Positions 1 to 11,376 of a stretch of DNA of 64,000 nucleotides are shown piece after piece. The notes below the pieces were generated by a model. The model did not search any database. It saw nothing but the letters and a program-made list of their open reading frames with translations, and was not told where the DNA came from. Origin of the DNA: Rhexocercosporidium sp. MPI-PUGE-AT-0058 (taxonomy: Eukaryota; Ascomycota; Leotiomycetes; Helotiales); contig JAGTJL010000003.1 of the NCBI GenBank assembly GCA_020746875.1, positions 1,736,001 to 1,800,000 of the forward strand. Reading direction: 5' to 3'. A program made the position numbers and the translations under genes. Within the stretch, counting starts at the first letter, position 1. The number at the start of each line of letters is the position of its first letter.

Positions 1-13
1 TATTATCATAAAT

Positions 14-649
14 CTAGTTCGTCCCAGAGCAAGCAACAAAGTTGTTCCCACTAGCACCAGTGTGCGTAATCGTCCCTGCTTGCTTACATGCTGGTACCGT
101 GATAATGACACGGTCTGCACCAGGAGAGCCTTGAGAGGTTGTCAGATTACCATTCCAATCTCAGTTTTAATAGTATGGGAATCGGGAGACAGAAGAAGAC
201 GAAGTAGCTACCTCCAGTGTAGAGTGCGCCGCTTGCGAGGATGGGGAATTCTTGGTAAGGCCCAGCTACTCCGTTAAAGTTGAATCCTTCGTAGTTGTTG
301 TACGTGTGGGGATAGCCACTGGTTGTGAGGTTAAAACATGCGTGTACAGTAGTTTTGTCAGATTTCTTCAAATCAAGGATGAATAACAAAGGATAGAATG
401 ATAGTTGCCCGGACCGAGGAGAGTTGCGAGAGAAGATACGACATACCCGGGTGCGCTACCGGCCTTGTAGTAAGAGCAAGCCTTCTGAGAAGCAGCGTTA
501 ACTGCCGCTGCCGTATAAGACTTAGTACCGCATGTTGCTGCTGCCCTTTCTTCGAGGATTGGAATAGCAGTCGAAGTAGTAAGGAGGAGCACAAGCGGCA
601 GGAGAGTCTTGAGTCCAAACATCATAAAGGCTGTTGCAAGATTGGTCAA
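14..649 (-). CDS. secreted guanyl-specific ribonuclease, RNase T1/N1 family
   Basis: Three exons on the minus strand (649-447, 318-212, 129-14) give 141 aa; introns are 128 and 82 bp. The five catalytic positions of RNase T1 can be placed: Tyr70 and His72 in [11 protein letters not shown], Glu91 in QEFPI, Arg110 in GADRV and His126 in ITHTG, with spacing close to Tyr38/His40/Glu58/Arg77/His92 of the Aspergillus enzyme. The family cleaves single-stranded RNA after G outside the cell. The N terminus is a signal peptide ([14 protein letters not shown]) followed by a short pro-like stretch. Translation could begin at Met1 (649) or, giving a more typical signal peptide, at Met9/Met10 (625/622). 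A TATA box lies about 75-100 nt upstream. The 3' end lies 13 bp from the window edge. Confidence 0.93.
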
Positions 650-721
650 GGCTGGTAGCTTATCTTGGCCGAAGGAGAAATATCTCTGCTACTCCAGTAA
701 ACTCGCTCGGACGAGGCTACC

Positions 722-729
722 TTTATATA
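722..729 (-). promoter_or_regulatory. TATA box of the RNase T1-like gene
   Basis: On the minus strand this reads TATATAAA. It lies 73 nt upstream of the first ATG of the ribonuclease gene and 97 nt upstream of the likelier signal-peptide ATG. A start site about 30 nt downstream would leave a 45-70 nt leader. Confidence 0.55.
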
Positions 730-1681
730 CTTGAAGAATCCATCTCCTCAGCAAGATATGATTTGCACTTTCCTCAACTTCTAAGAAGTTCTAAAGGCAT
801 TGCCAGTACTTTTGGGCTGTCCTCCGACAGCAGAGCAGCCAGTGCTGCACCTAGCAAGCAAGCCATTCGAGGATCCTCAAGTACCAACACAGAACTACAT
901 CCCGTCGTTGAACGACGCTCACAAGCCCAAGAAATATCCGAACTGCCCTTCCCGGCTAGTTTCCCATCCTCTAAACCAATGAAAAGGATGTAAGCCACAC
1001 CCTCGAGAAACGTGGGGCAGGGAGGGGCAATCGAGGGGATGGGTTTTAAGCTTCACCATCCCGACGATAAGATAATCAAAGTCCACTCGAAGCGGCAGGT
1101 GTTGCAGCCCTTGTCATTCACAAGGCAAGACGTGCAAGTGCTGTTGGTGGAGAGATGTAGATGAAAGCATGGCATGGCATGGCATGCAAATCATAGTTCT
1201 GTAGTTATCCAACCAGGATTCGACTTCGGACACACTAAGCTGATGAGGAAGCTCGAGAGCTACATAGAGCGACGATCGTCAGTTACACATATCAACCGAG
1301 AACGGCACTGCGAGTGATTCGGTATTGCTCGCATTTTACGGTAGATCCCTATCCATCGATATTTGAGAATCGTCGGGTTTCGCCTCCGTCACTCGATAGC
1401 CTCAACGACAACTTTGAAGTTGGATTGGTTTCGATTAAAGGCTTGACGAGACAAGAGCTTAGAAGCCTAGAAGCAAAGAAGGCTTTGACGTCACCGGAAG
1501 ATTTGAATTTCATTCTCTCTAAAGCATATGCCCATTCGACACAATAGACATTCGCCCACAAGACATCTCAGAATACATCTCATTAGAAGGTTACAGAACA
1601 GTCAACCTTAACCTTTTCATCGAATACATCCTACTCTTTACATTCCCCCAACCAATCTACCAACTCAAAACCTCTCCAACC
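730..1681. other. intergenic, no supported gene
   Basis: Divergent upstream region of the ribonuclease gene (-) and the DUF3632-like gene (+). It holds only short ORFs without recognisable domains (for example 77 codons at 1314-1547) and a small CATGG repeat at about 1168-1186. The final 120 bases before 1682 are C/T-rich, as expected of a fungal promoter or leader. Confidence 0.6.
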
Positions 1682-2439
1682 ATGTCACAAAAGCAATCCT
1701 CAGCCCTCGCATCCGCATTCACTTCCAAGTCCGACTATACGAACACAGCTCGTACTTTCACAGAACCAGTCACACAAGCCGTCATCTCTGGAGCTTCGGA
1801 GGAAGAACTAGAAGAGAAACTCTCTGTCTCCTGGGGTGTTCTCATCGACCTCGCTGCTAAAACCGAACATGAAGCCCAGGAGCCATTAGTTGAGACCGTC
1901 AAAGCTATTCAGACGCTGGGAAGTAGCAGTGGTAAGGAGTCAAAAACTGTCACGATTTGGGACTCGCAGGTGAAGTTGTGGGGGGATATGCCGTTGTTGG
2001 GTGCAAGTATGCGTTCAGCGTGGAATCGAGGTGTGTACAGTACCAGCCCAAGCCTTCCACACACTCACTGTCCTATACCCAAAACTAACACCATCCAGCT
2101 CCCGGCTCAAGCAGTAAAGATGACTTCTCAGCCACAGAATGGGTTAACCTCAACGCGTTTGTGGCACGTCTCACAGCCCTTTCTCTCTCAATCCCAGCAT
2201 TCGACTTCTCACTCTACGCTATTTGGACCATGCGCTCTGCTTTTGAAGGGAGTGAGTCTGATGATGCAGCGGTTGGAGCTGCGAAGATGTGGTTTCTGTA
2301 TGCGGGGGAGTTTATTGAGAAGTTGAGTCGGGAGGGGAAAGCTTTCGATGGGAGGATTGCACGCGGGGGTGAAAATTATGGGGAGAAGGGGTGGAAGGGG
2401 TTCTGTGAGGAGAGGTTGGAGGTTTGGAAAGCGGCGTAG
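1682..2439 (+). CDS. DUF3632-like fungal protein
   Basis: Two exons (1682-2030, 2099-2439) around a 68-bp intron with donor GTGTGT and acceptor CCAG; the phase 1 junction completes an Ala codon. The product is 229 aa, mostly helical and without signal peptide or membrane segment. The order WDSQVKLWGDMPLLGASMR, then WVNLNAFVARL, then LYAIWTMRSAFE matches the pattern I associate with the fungal DUF3632 family, whose function is unknown. The ATG follows a pyrimidine/A-rich leader and is the first in frame. The family call is from memory of its motifs and would need a profile search; that the gene is coding is well supported by composition and by the splice junction restoring frame. Confidence 0.85.
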
Positions 2440-3741
2440 GACTGCGTACGAGTTTTCAATCTCCCATGTACGTTAAGAAAATGAAGTAATAATGAACAGC
2501 TAGTAGCAACATCGCGTTCCCATTTATGATTTCGCATTTCGAGCGCCACTCTCGCAAAAAAGAACTCAGGGACGAGCCTGTGTCGAGACTCCGCCATTAT
2601 CGCTTTGATCTGAGCAAAGATCCAATAAACATTGATCTTATAAACGAATAAAGTTAAGACGCTTCAAGCAATGATCTCATCTCATCAAGCTGTGTAAGGG
2701 TATACATTGTGCTGCGAGACACCCCTGACACTATCCTCAACCAGGCATGATACTCTATAAACGAAAAATGAAAAAAAGCAACCTCGCAACACTCCAATAC
2801 CACGTCGCAGTGCAAAAACACAACCAAAATTGTTCACAATAGCACCGTAACTTCATATCTCATCTCTATTATTGGCAGACACGTCTTTATCGGAATCTAA
2901 ATGAGAACAATGCACGCTCTTTTGTCTCATTGTTGACAAGCGAATGTACCAATCCCACTCTTTGTATTCTTCAAAGAACGGCCAACAATCCAGTGGCTTT
3001 ATTTCCTTATGCCTTTGTGGATTGTCTGGCATTTTGTCAAAAGTCTTTGATTTGTAGCCTATTCGTTCCGCACCATATAGCTATCCATCATCGACCCCTC
3101 AATCAAATCATTTACCCAAGGATCCATATTGGTCAACTTCTCTATACTAATCAAACTCGCCGTATCCACACCCTACAGCCCACCCTACAGCCCAGTAGAA
3201 AAGACTTGATCCTGAGCGCTTTCTCCTCCCAGCCTCAACTCAGGAGAAGAAGCCTCAAAAGACGACGAAATATGAGCATGTTTCTCTTTCGAGTGTGCGA
3301 GTAGATGGTTTCTGGGTATTTATGATCGCTATCCGAGTTATACTGGAAGCTTTCGGTACACAAGGCTATGAGGAGTTACACCAGATGATTGCATATGGAG
3401 ATGGATATAAGTGTGGGTAGGTCATATGCTAGTTATCAAAGCTGAATCTCAATATAACAATGCTCTAAGATCCTCTTCCACAAGTTCAAAGGAACCATAT
3501 CAGAACAGTATCCTTGATATACACAGTGTCCACGCTGTTCACGATATCAATTACAAGAATATCGTACAACCCCAGCCAAGTACTGTTCAGGAATAACATA
3601 TACACCCATCTCCGACCCCTCAAAACAAATTGACCATTGTGAAGTTCTCTCAGCAATTCTACCCTCACAATACCCAGAGCACTTCCAACCACCCAACGAT
3701 CCAAACACCCAACCAAAACTCACCCAAGCAGCCCACCAACA
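2440..3741. other. intergenic, no supported gene
   Basis: 3' flank of the DUF3632-like gene and upstream region of the RING gene. ORFs of up to 124 codons here (2930-3304) show no family resemblance and no coding-like composition. A short tandem duplication of CCCTACAGC lies near 3171-3192. The last 100 bases before 3742 are CA/CCA-rich, typical of a fungal leader. Confidence 0.55.
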
Positions 3742-4602
3742 ATGGCAACCTGCACCAACCTCACCACCTTCCACCACATCTGCGGCCACCTCGCCGGCAG
3801 CACAACCCACATACCCACCTGTCCCGTCGAAAGCGGTCCCGTCGCCGGCCATCTAAACCCAACGATGACATTCCACTGCCGCTACCTCACAACCCGGTAC
3901 GCCTACAACCAATCCCAATGCCCAAACTGCACATCGGACCTCGCTCGCGGGCTCCCTCTCCTCCCCGGCCAACTCGCCGCCCTCCGCATGGATTACGGCG
4001 TGAAGGTCTCTGAGCAAGATGCCCAAGACGCAGTGATGCAGTTAGAGCGCGACAACGCGCGGCGAGCGGCGGAGGAAGCACAGCGCGTTGCAGATGAGGC
4101 GCGGCGTACCTCTGAGAGGATGAGAGAGGAGTGGCTAGCCGATCAGGAGAGGCGATGGTTAGTAGCCGAGAGCGCGGGGACGCCTGTTGAGGACCAGCCG
4201 CTTGTGTTTAGACCTGATACGGCGAGTAGTATGTTACTTGAGCGCGTTGTTATCTCTACTGTCGCTGGTGGAGATGGAGAGGGAGATGGTAGTGCCGAGA
4301 GTGAGAACTGCGGGATCTGTCTCGAGCTCATGGAGGGGTGCGATGATATCAGGCAATTACCATGTAAGCACCCTTTTCATATGGAGTGTATCACGCCCTG
4401 GCTAGATAGCGGGAATATGACTTGTCCTATGTGCAGGCACGTTTACAAGATCACCCGTATCCCTTACTTCGGTGGCGAGCCTGGTCGTCCACCGCCCCCT
4501 CCCCGGCGTGGTCGTGGGGAGAGAGGGGGAGGGCTGAGAGACCCGGATGGTGAGTGGTTGACGCGGTTTATGGACATGCTCTCCGTTCCGAACGACTCTT
4601 AA
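3742..4602 (+). CDS. RING-H2 finger protein, putative E3 ubiquitin ligase
   Basis: Intronless, 286 aa. A C3H2C3 RING occupies residues 190-231: CGIC, then LPCKHPFHMEC, then CPMC, with His as ligands 4 and 5. This is the RING-H2 arrangement that binds E2 enzymes. A second Cys/His-rich segment at the N terminus (C4, HHICGH, TFHC, CPNC, to about residue 65) resembles a small zinc module common at the start of fungal RING proteins. Between them lies an Ala/Glu/Arg-rich helix (about residues 95-145), probably coiled coil. The tail after the RING is Pro/Arg/Gly-rich. There are no membrane segments. Substrate and pathway cannot be told from sequence. The gene is convergent with tRNase Z, with 500 bp between stop codons. 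Confidence 0.9.
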   Translation: MATCTNLTTFHHICGHLAGSTTHIPTCPVESGPVAGHLNPTMTFHCRYLTTRYAYNQSQCPNCTSDLARGLPLLPGQLAALRMDYGVKVSEQDAQDAVMQLERDNARRAAEEAQRVADEARRTSERMREEWLADQERRWLVAESAGTPVEDQPLVFRPDTASSMLLERVVISTVAGGDGEGDGSAESENCGICLELMEGCDDIRQLPCKHPFHMECITPWLDSGNMTCPMCRHVYKITRIPYFGGEPGRPPPPPRRGRGERGGGLRDPDGEWLTRFMDMLSVPNDS

Positions 4603-5102
4603 GATAATCATGATGATAGGAGATTCTAGTTCCGAGGATTCCATCTGTCGTCTCCCCTTTCTTTTTCTTTCCCACGTTACCCTTCATCCTTCTCCCTCGT
4701 TAAAACCCCAAAAATGTGTTGTAATACATACTTACTTTCGCTTAGCCATATCCGATACGAAACCTGTCAACAACCAAATCTTAAGTCCAAAATCATCTTC
4801 GCTATGAACAAAATAAGTGTATACCAAGAAAAGCCAGTTAAAGGTGCCCACTAAGGCGTTCTCAAGCATTAAACTAACAATACTGGGAAAGCGTCTGTAT
4901 GATGAAATCGATAAGCATAATCTCGACGACACTAACATAAATAGATCCAAGGGTCAAGAGATTTTGGTGGTATCATACAACCAATAATATACAATTCTTA
5001 ACGCCTCTCATATGCAACGGCGATTGAGACCTTGCCTCTTTTTGACTGCCCCAAAGGAACGCCAACCCAACAACCAAAATGCAACAAGAGGAGATCTCGC
5101 AT
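4603..5102. other. shared 3' flank of two convergent genes
   Basis: AT-rich tail-to-tail spacer between the RING gene (+) and tRNase Z (-). It probably holds both 3' UTRs. No ORF of interest and no RNA gene were seen. Confidence 0.6.
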
Positions 5103-7874
5103 CTATTCATTCTTCCCCTCATAAAGTTTAACCAGCGCCGGCTTGAATGCCTCAAACTTCGCAAAGTCCTCGATCCTACACCGCATATAATCAAAAGCCA
5201 CAATAGCAACCTGATCTTTACCCTCCGTCTTCATGACCGGGATCTTCTGGTATCTCTGCGAGAAATGCGTCAGGAGGATACGCCTCGCGTTCATTCTCTC
5301 GCCCACACCCAAGGCTTCTGAGGTGGTGGAATGCTTCTTGGCGATGGCGTCGGATCGGAGCTCGTCGTCGAAGGTAGCTTCGTGGATAAGGAGAGTGGCA
5401 TTCTGACCAATCTCCACGAAGCGTTCTGATGGTCTGCAGTCGCCAGAGTAGGCGACTTTAAAGCCATTGGGGAAGTTGAATGCAACAGCTAGGGCACCGT
5501 GACAGTGCTCCACCCCACAGGCCTTGATAGAAGTCAGACCAACTTTTTGAGTTTGCTCTTCTGAGAACTCATGATAGTAGTGACTAGATCTCTCCATGAC
5601 AATTGGTTGGATTCTTTCGTAGCCAAAATTCTCAACTTCTGAATACTCTTGGAGGAACTTGGTCATACCATCATGAGATGCTACGATCAAGGAATTGTTT
5701 TTAGTCTTCTCGTCTTCTGTGGTCTCTTTGGCCCATTGTTTGATGACTCTGACTGTCCCAAGGTGATGATCTGCATGCAAATGACTGATCCAGATAGCCT
5801 TCAAGTCACGCAAAATCTCTGGTGTTTCGTCACCAAAAACCCGGTTCAGTTGTCCCAGTGTATTCTCTCCGCAGTCAAAGAGGTAGTTGCCATAGCCAGG
5901 AACGCGAAGTAAAGTAGCAGAAACATTTCGGTACTTCGATGGAAGAGCAGACCCAGTACCGAGGGTGATGATCTCGGCATCTTTGCAAGGAATGTCTTTC
6001 TGGGTTTCGTCAAGATGAGCAAGAAACTCGGCACTAGTCACTTCTTTACGAGCAACCTGAGCCAGCTCATTGACTTCGGAAGATGCTTCCTTGATAACAG
6101 TAGCAGTATCAAGGTACTGGATGACTGTCGTGTCCTGTAATTCCACCTTAGGCTCGAGTTGCAATGTATGGCCAATTCTCGCCTTCACATAAGGAAGATT
6201 GTCCACCGGCGCCAGAGGCGGCTCGTTGCAATACTGTGGAATAGGGAAGCGCTCAGCATCGACAAGGTGAAGTCGAATAGCAGCTGCGGCAGGCGATTCC
6301 AAGGCGAGGTAATTGGCACAGCAGTCTTTTGAAGAAACAATATGCTTCATGTTACTCTTCTCTCGCATGAATGCCTGGAGTCTGGAATCTTTAACTACGC
6401 CAGGTCCCAGGATCCAGATAACCGCACCAACACCAGGCATGACATGCTCGGAGGACCACTCAGGACGAGTAATCAACGGACCGACAAACGATGTGTCTGG
6501 CAACTCGATGACTGCAAACCCACCGCCTTCCGAGCCTTGAGCCATAACCATATCAGGTGTCACAACCTTGCCAGTTGAGGTAGTAATACTTTCGCCTCCT
6601 GTCAATTTGCGAAAGTCCGGTCCTGGTGTGACACCAAGCTCCTTGGCCACCTTCGGATTGAACTTCCCTCGTTGTGGGTGGTTCTTAATAAAGTAGCAGA
6701 CAGATGTTGTTGATGGCATTGTTGGCGGTAATGTCTCGATCATTGCTCCTGGCCAAGGATTTCGTACCAATACGTCAATGTTAGGTACACTCGGGTCTTC
6801 CTCCAATGTCAGACCAAGGTATTTCTGAATCTCGCCTTTCTCATTTCTGTAGAAGATCGCAGCTGGTCTTTGGACCTCTGAGAGCTTCTTCTTGACCAGA
6901 GCGTCCAGCCGCCACTCTGATTGGAACATGGCGGACACGACCGATTTCCTCATTTGATCGTATCGGTCCTCTTGTTCCTCTGGAGTTTCCTGCTTGCCGT
7001 CTATTGATGTGGAAGTTCCTTCGCCGGAGAATTCCTCATGACTTCTCTTCCTAGGTCTCGCCACGCTATTCTCAGACTCAACAACCACAGCCCAAAGCTT
7101 GATCTGCTCGTCCTTGAAAGTCGGCTCTATGAGATTCACAGACGCATCTGACTGAGCCCTAAACTCATTCGTGTACAACGGCATTCCCTTTCGAAAGACA
7201 AACCGCCTCGCAGTCGCAAGCAAATGCGTCAGGTTCTTCCCACCATGAACATTCAAGAACTGCTTGTCGACCTGTTCGGCCGTCTCCAACCCCTTCCTCA
7301 CTCTAGCCAGCTCAGCAATCTTCTTCCTCTCCTCCCACGCTACAGTCGCAACATCCGCCAGTGTGAGGATCATGCCCAATATACCTCCCGAGTTCCCCCA
7401 CCCAATAGTCCCCGTCAGGAAGACATCCGCGACCTTTGACAACCCCAATTTCCGCTGGATCGCCGCGCGCTGTGTCCCCTCCGCCACATCGCCAATCAGA
7501 TATCTCTTATTGTCGAAATGTAGAAGCAGCGTCGTCCCCGGCGTATCTGCCGTCGGCGTACTCAGGATCTGAACCCAGGACTTCATCTTGTCGAAATCCC
7601 TCGGGTTCTTCTTGACGAACGGCCTCCAGATCCTACTGACACTGCTGACGCCGTTCTCCTTCTTCTCTTCGAATATGATGTAGTAGCCGCCACGCAGACT
7701 CCGTTGTTTTGCGTATAATTGTGGCCCTGGGAACACTCGATTTGGGGTTGGTTTTTTGCGAGGCCAGCGGCGTGTGGGGGGTCGGGATTCGATGGTGTGG
7801 TGTGCAAACGATCGAACTCCTTTATGCGACTGCGCGGGGAGAGACCTCTTTGCGGGCTGGAGAACAAAAATCAT
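5103..7874 (-). CDS. TRZ1: long-form tRNase Z (ELAC2/Trz1 type), tRNA 3'-end endonuclease
   Basis: A single uninterrupted frame. The enzyme removes 3' trailers from nuclear and mitochondrial pre-tRNAs before CCA addition. The C-terminal metallo-beta-lactamase half carries the histidine motif HLHADHHLG (DNA 5763-5783, about residue 698), the GTGSALPSKYRN loop with its PxKxRN signature, a HEAT motif (IHEATFDDE) and the later zinc-site His. The N-terminal half (from MKSWVQIL) is the degenerate lactamase fold typical of long forms. The frame is open up to an ATG at 7964, but I place the start at 7874 (923 aa). The sequence from there is basic, Ser-rich and nearly acid-free, like a mitochondrial presequence. 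An internal Met at 7586 gives 827 aa, close to the 838 of yeast Trz1. A basic PRKRSHEE stretch could be a nuclear signal. Confidence 0.94.
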   Translation of the reverse strand: MIFVLQPAKRSLPAQSHKGVRSFAHHTIESRPPTRRWPRKKPTPNRVFPGPQLYAKQRSLRGGYYIIFEEKKENGVSSVSRIWRPFVKKNPRDFDKMKSWVQILSTPTADTPGTTLLLHFDNKRYLIGDVAEGTQRAAIQRKLGLSKVADVFLTGTIGWGNSGGILGMILTLADVATVAWEERKKIAELARVRKGLETAEQVDKQFLNVHGGKNLTHLLATARRFVFRKGMPLYTNEFRAQSDASVNLIEPTFKDEQIKLWAVVVESENSVARPRKRSHEEFSGEGTSTSIDGKQETPEEQEDRYDQMRKSVVSAMFQSEWRLDALVKKKLSEVQRPAAIFYRNEKGEIQKYLGLTLEEDPSVPNIDVLVRNPWPGAMIETLPPTMPSTTSVCYFIKNHPQRGKFNPKVAKELGVTPGPDFRKLTGGESITTSTGKVVTPDMVMAQGSEGGGFAVIELPDTSFVGPLITRPEWSSEHVMPGVGAVIWILGPGVVKDSRLQAFMREKSNMKHIVSSKDCCANYLALESPAAAAIRLHLVDAERFPIPQYCNEPPLAPVDNLPYVKARIGHTLQLEPKVELQDTTVIQYLDTATVIKEASSEVNELAQVARKEVTSAEFLAHLDETQKDIPCKDAEIITLGTGSALPSKYRNVSATLLRVPGYGNYLFDCGENTLGQLNRVFGDETPEILRDLKAIWISHLHADHHLGTVRVIKQWAKETTEDEKTKNNSLIVASHDGMTKFLQEYSEVENFGYERIQPIVMERSSHYYHEFSEEQTQKVGLTSIKACGVEHCHGALAVAFNFPNGFKVAYSGDCRPSERFVEIGQNATLLIHEATFDDELRSDAIAKKHSTTSEALGVGERMNARRILLTHFSQRYQKIPVMKTEGKDQVAIVAFDYMRCRIEDFAKFEAFKPALVKLYEGKNE

Positions 7875-9046
7875 GGAGGTGCACTTCGATTTCCATGACT
7901 CTTCGCCGGTATTTCGTACCTGCAGTTCAGAATTATGGCGGCGCCTTGCAGTGCCAAGACTCAAGCGAATATGCAGCCTCGTTCGAGTCTGTCCAATCCA
8001 ATGTCACCACGGCCTCGAGGGATCTTTAATTCTACAGATGCTTGTCCACATTTTTTGTATTGAAGGGTTCTTGCAACTTCTTCACGAGTAGCATAATTGA
8101 TTTGGAAGAACAGTGACTAACTTGACCTACGCTACGAATATATGCCTTTCACGCAGATTTCATCAATGGTTCTGGAGTCGGTAGGCTGGTTCTTCTATGC
8201 ATGAAACGATATTAAAATGAGCATAAAGGCATGCTTGGGCGTGAGACTCTGCAGAAAAAGTTAAAAGGATTCAAATGTCTTAACTCGTGCTTCTTTTCCA
8301 GTCTAGTGTTTTCAGTCTAGTGTTTTGACTCAAATAGATATCCCTTCATCTTATTAGCAATATACAGAACATCGTCTGTCTCCCTGGCCGAAACATTTGA
8401 AGCAACAAGAGTCAGTCCATGATCATCAACCCGTGCCACCTCAAGTGACCATTAAGAACAACAGCAGCTCTTCACGATATTTGAGAAGTCTGACCTAAAG
8501 TGATTGGCCATAGATATCTCAAAAGCACTTCTGGGGCACTTGATGATAGAATGCCGTTCCACCTCACAGAATATTCCTATAGCATTCGAGTTGTACCTCC
8601 ATACCTCGATAGATCCTAGTCAGTCATCTCTAATACAGCAGACTCATGAACTCACACCGGTAGACCGCTGTCACGTCACCGAAGCCTAGTGATCCTTTCA
8701 AGAGCGGAGAAATCATCAAAGTAGTCCTATCAACACTCATCCACTTTGCAATTATAAAAATCAGGCTTTCCGTGAATTTTTCTACATCGGACCCGAGAAC
8801 AACTCTCGGGAATTTTTTGGTCCTCGCGGCTCGAAAAAGAAGCACAACGTCTAGAAAGCAATTCCAGAAGCAAAAATGTTGTGACAGAACACCTTGTCCT
8901 ACTCGGAACAAATTATCACTCCATCCATGCGTGCCTTGAACCAACAAAGTCGACCGATCCAAGTGCGTAAAATATTGAAGTTGCTCCATCCCCTACCCCA
9001 TACCAAGACGCCGTCGTTCATGCATTATGTAATCTTCTTTGCTCCT
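7875..9046. other. intergenic, no supported gene
   Basis: Upstream region of tRNase Z and 3' flank of the LAMMER kinase gene; both genes are on the minus strand. A direct repeat of CAGTCTAGTGTTTT occurs twice in tandem near 8300-8328. No ORF here resembles a known protein. Confidence 0.55.
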
Positions 9047-11376
9047 TCACCGGTAGCCATTAATTCGTGGAGGTGCTGCTGCTGCTTGACTAGCGGCAGC
9101 GAGTGCTTGTGCTTGTCGGTTGGCCCGGATCTTTGCGGCTTCTGTGCCATCATCGGGTGTTGCTGCCTCCTTGAACCAAGGGTGTTGAAGAGCTTGCTTA
9201 GCGGTGATACGTTCTGCTGGATCGTATACAAAGATCTTCTCGAGAAGATCCAAGAAGTTTCTACAGAATTTGTTGCTATCGGGAATGATTTCCTAAGTCA
9301 TGATTAGCCCTGATGACCTGGTAAAGAGTTACTCCAAGAGACTCACATTGAGATGCTTCATAGCCTTCACGAATCGCCTCGAAGCCCTAGTGGTCTCGGG
9401 CTGCGGGTAGTCAAGCTTTAATCGCTTGAAGAACCTGTCCAGCAGTCAGAATTAAGGATCAGCTAGAGTATTGATAGTACTTACTTTGCAGCTGGGTTCC
9501 CTCCGTTTCTTTTTGCCATCGTATTAACGGCCTGCACGAGGTGGTTGTCCAACTTCTTGTTGCAGACGCTCTCCATCATAGCCAGGTGTTCCAGATTGTC
9601 GTGTGTTTGGAATAGAGCATCTCCTGTGAAGAATTCGACTAGAATGCACCCAATGCTCCAGATGTCACAGGGAAATGACCACCCTAGACCAAGAATGATC
9701 TCGGGAGCCCGATAGTGGCGAGTTGAGACAACCGACGAGTGGTACTCGTCCTGGAACGTAGCGGAGCCAAAGTCGATGAGACGAATCTCTGTGTCGAGAA
9801 GTACTTTGCGTTGTGCGGCTTGGCGATTGACTGTGGTCGAGGAGGATGGGATCTTGCGGCTGTATGTGAAAGCCTGGTACGCACTGTCACACAGGAGGAT
9901 GTTTTCTGGCTTTAGATCCGTGTGTATTAAGTTGAGATCGTGTAAGACTGGAACCCAGTTAGCATTGAATATGGCAAAGTCTCCCTAGAATACTTACAAG
10001 CAACACTAGTAAAGAGCTGTCTCGCAAAGCTCTGAATTTGACTGTTCGGGAATGGGACGAACGAGTTGCCCTTCAGGAAATCAAACACACTCTGGCCCAG
10101 TAAATCCATGACAATGCAGATATGTCCTCGGTAATCGAAACAGTCTCTCAGATGTATGCATCGGTTTCGATTTTCTTTGTCGTTCGCCTTCAAGGTTGCA
10201 AGAACCCGCAGTTCGATTCTTGAGGCATCCCGGTACTTCTGTACCGATCGGATGATCTTGATAGCAACTGCCCTCTTGCTTTGTCGGTCTCTAGCTTGAA
10301 CAACTTTACCGAACGTTCCCTGTCCAAGCAGCTTCGAGACTTGGTCTGCAGCTAGTCAGCATAGATTCCTCCAAAACGGGGTATATTCACGTACATCTTT
10401 CAGTGAGATCTGACTCTGGAACAACGATGTAATGACCATCGTCATCATCGACCTTGGTGTTTTTGGTGTACGAGTTCTAGACATTGTCAGTTTGTCCTGG
10501 TAGGCTCTTAGGTTGGATACTCACATCGGAAACCTGCTTAACCTGAACGTCAGGGGCCTTGATAGGTGGCTTTGGTGGAGGCTTGTAGTTTGTGTATGCA
10601 TCGCCATTAACCTCCAACTCCTTTCTCTTTGCTTCATTGGTGGTCTGCAACCGGGTCGTCTGCCTCTTCCTCTTTGTGCCAGCCTGTGCGGCTACCTCGT
10701 ATCCATTTTGCCCATTTGAAGAGTGTGAGCCCAGGGACGTCGCTGCTGTGGTGTGAATAGCGGAAGTGGTTCTGTCGGTGGAGGCAGACCCTGTAGAATC
10801 TTTGTATTCAGGGCTGACATTGTTTGAATATGACGGCTCAAGGTGATAGACAGGATCATATGGTGTTCCGACGTCATCGCATCTCCTCTTCTTCGCCGCG
10901 TGTCTGTTACTCCCCGCAGCAACAGATCGACCTGTCTGGGCATTTGACATGACAGAAGCAGAGGGTTCTGGGGTTGGAGAGTCATCTATGACAATCACCT
11001 CACTGGGGAGGCCATTCTCATAGAATTTTTTCCAATCGGGATTTCTCGGTTCTCTTGATCTTGGTCTCTTCTTGGGGTTTTGCTTTGAGGCTGCAGAAGT
11101 GGAAGACGAGGCAGGCATCTCTGCGGGATGCGTTTCGAGTCTTGATGGCTGTGTTGTGTTTTGACTTGGTCGTGAGGGGTCGGGTACACCGACACTGTTC
11201 GACGATGTGCCGCCGTTACTCGAGGGAGTCGGGAAGGTGTATGACGCTCCCAACCGGCTGCCGCCGTTCAAGAGGGAGTTGTTGGGCGCTCGATAGCCGT
11301 TGTTGGATTGGTAATTCTGATGGTGAGAATATCCGTAGTTGTGATGGTGAGGAGGCAGGGTCGAAGGTGTCGACAT
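9047..11376 (-). CDS. LAMMER/CLK dual-specificity protein kinase (Kns1/Lkh1 type)
   Basis: Six exons (11376-10525, 10476-10395, 10345-9998, 9947-9485, 9434-9347, 9292-9047) with introns of 48-54 bp; all phases agree, giving 692 aa. Residues 1-284 are low-complexity (Asn/Ser/Pro/His) with basic patches (KKRPRSR, AKKRR, TKRKR) likely to act in nuclear import. The kinase domain follows: GQGTFGKVV loop, AIKII lysine, HTDLKPEN catalytic loop, DFGSA, and the RHYRAPE activation segment. The family-defining block reads EHLAMMESV (9565-9591), so the Arg of LAMMER is Ser. The C-terminal subdomain HPWFKEA ends the fold and is followed by an Ala/Gln tail. Family members phosphorylate SR-type splicing factors and affect stress and growth responses; the substrate here is not known. 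Confidence 0.95.

Noticed and set aside
7709..8091. Overlapping plus-strand ORFs of 106 and 111 codons
   Set aside because: They overlap the 5' end of tRNase Z on the other strand and have no family resemblance; likely chance frames.
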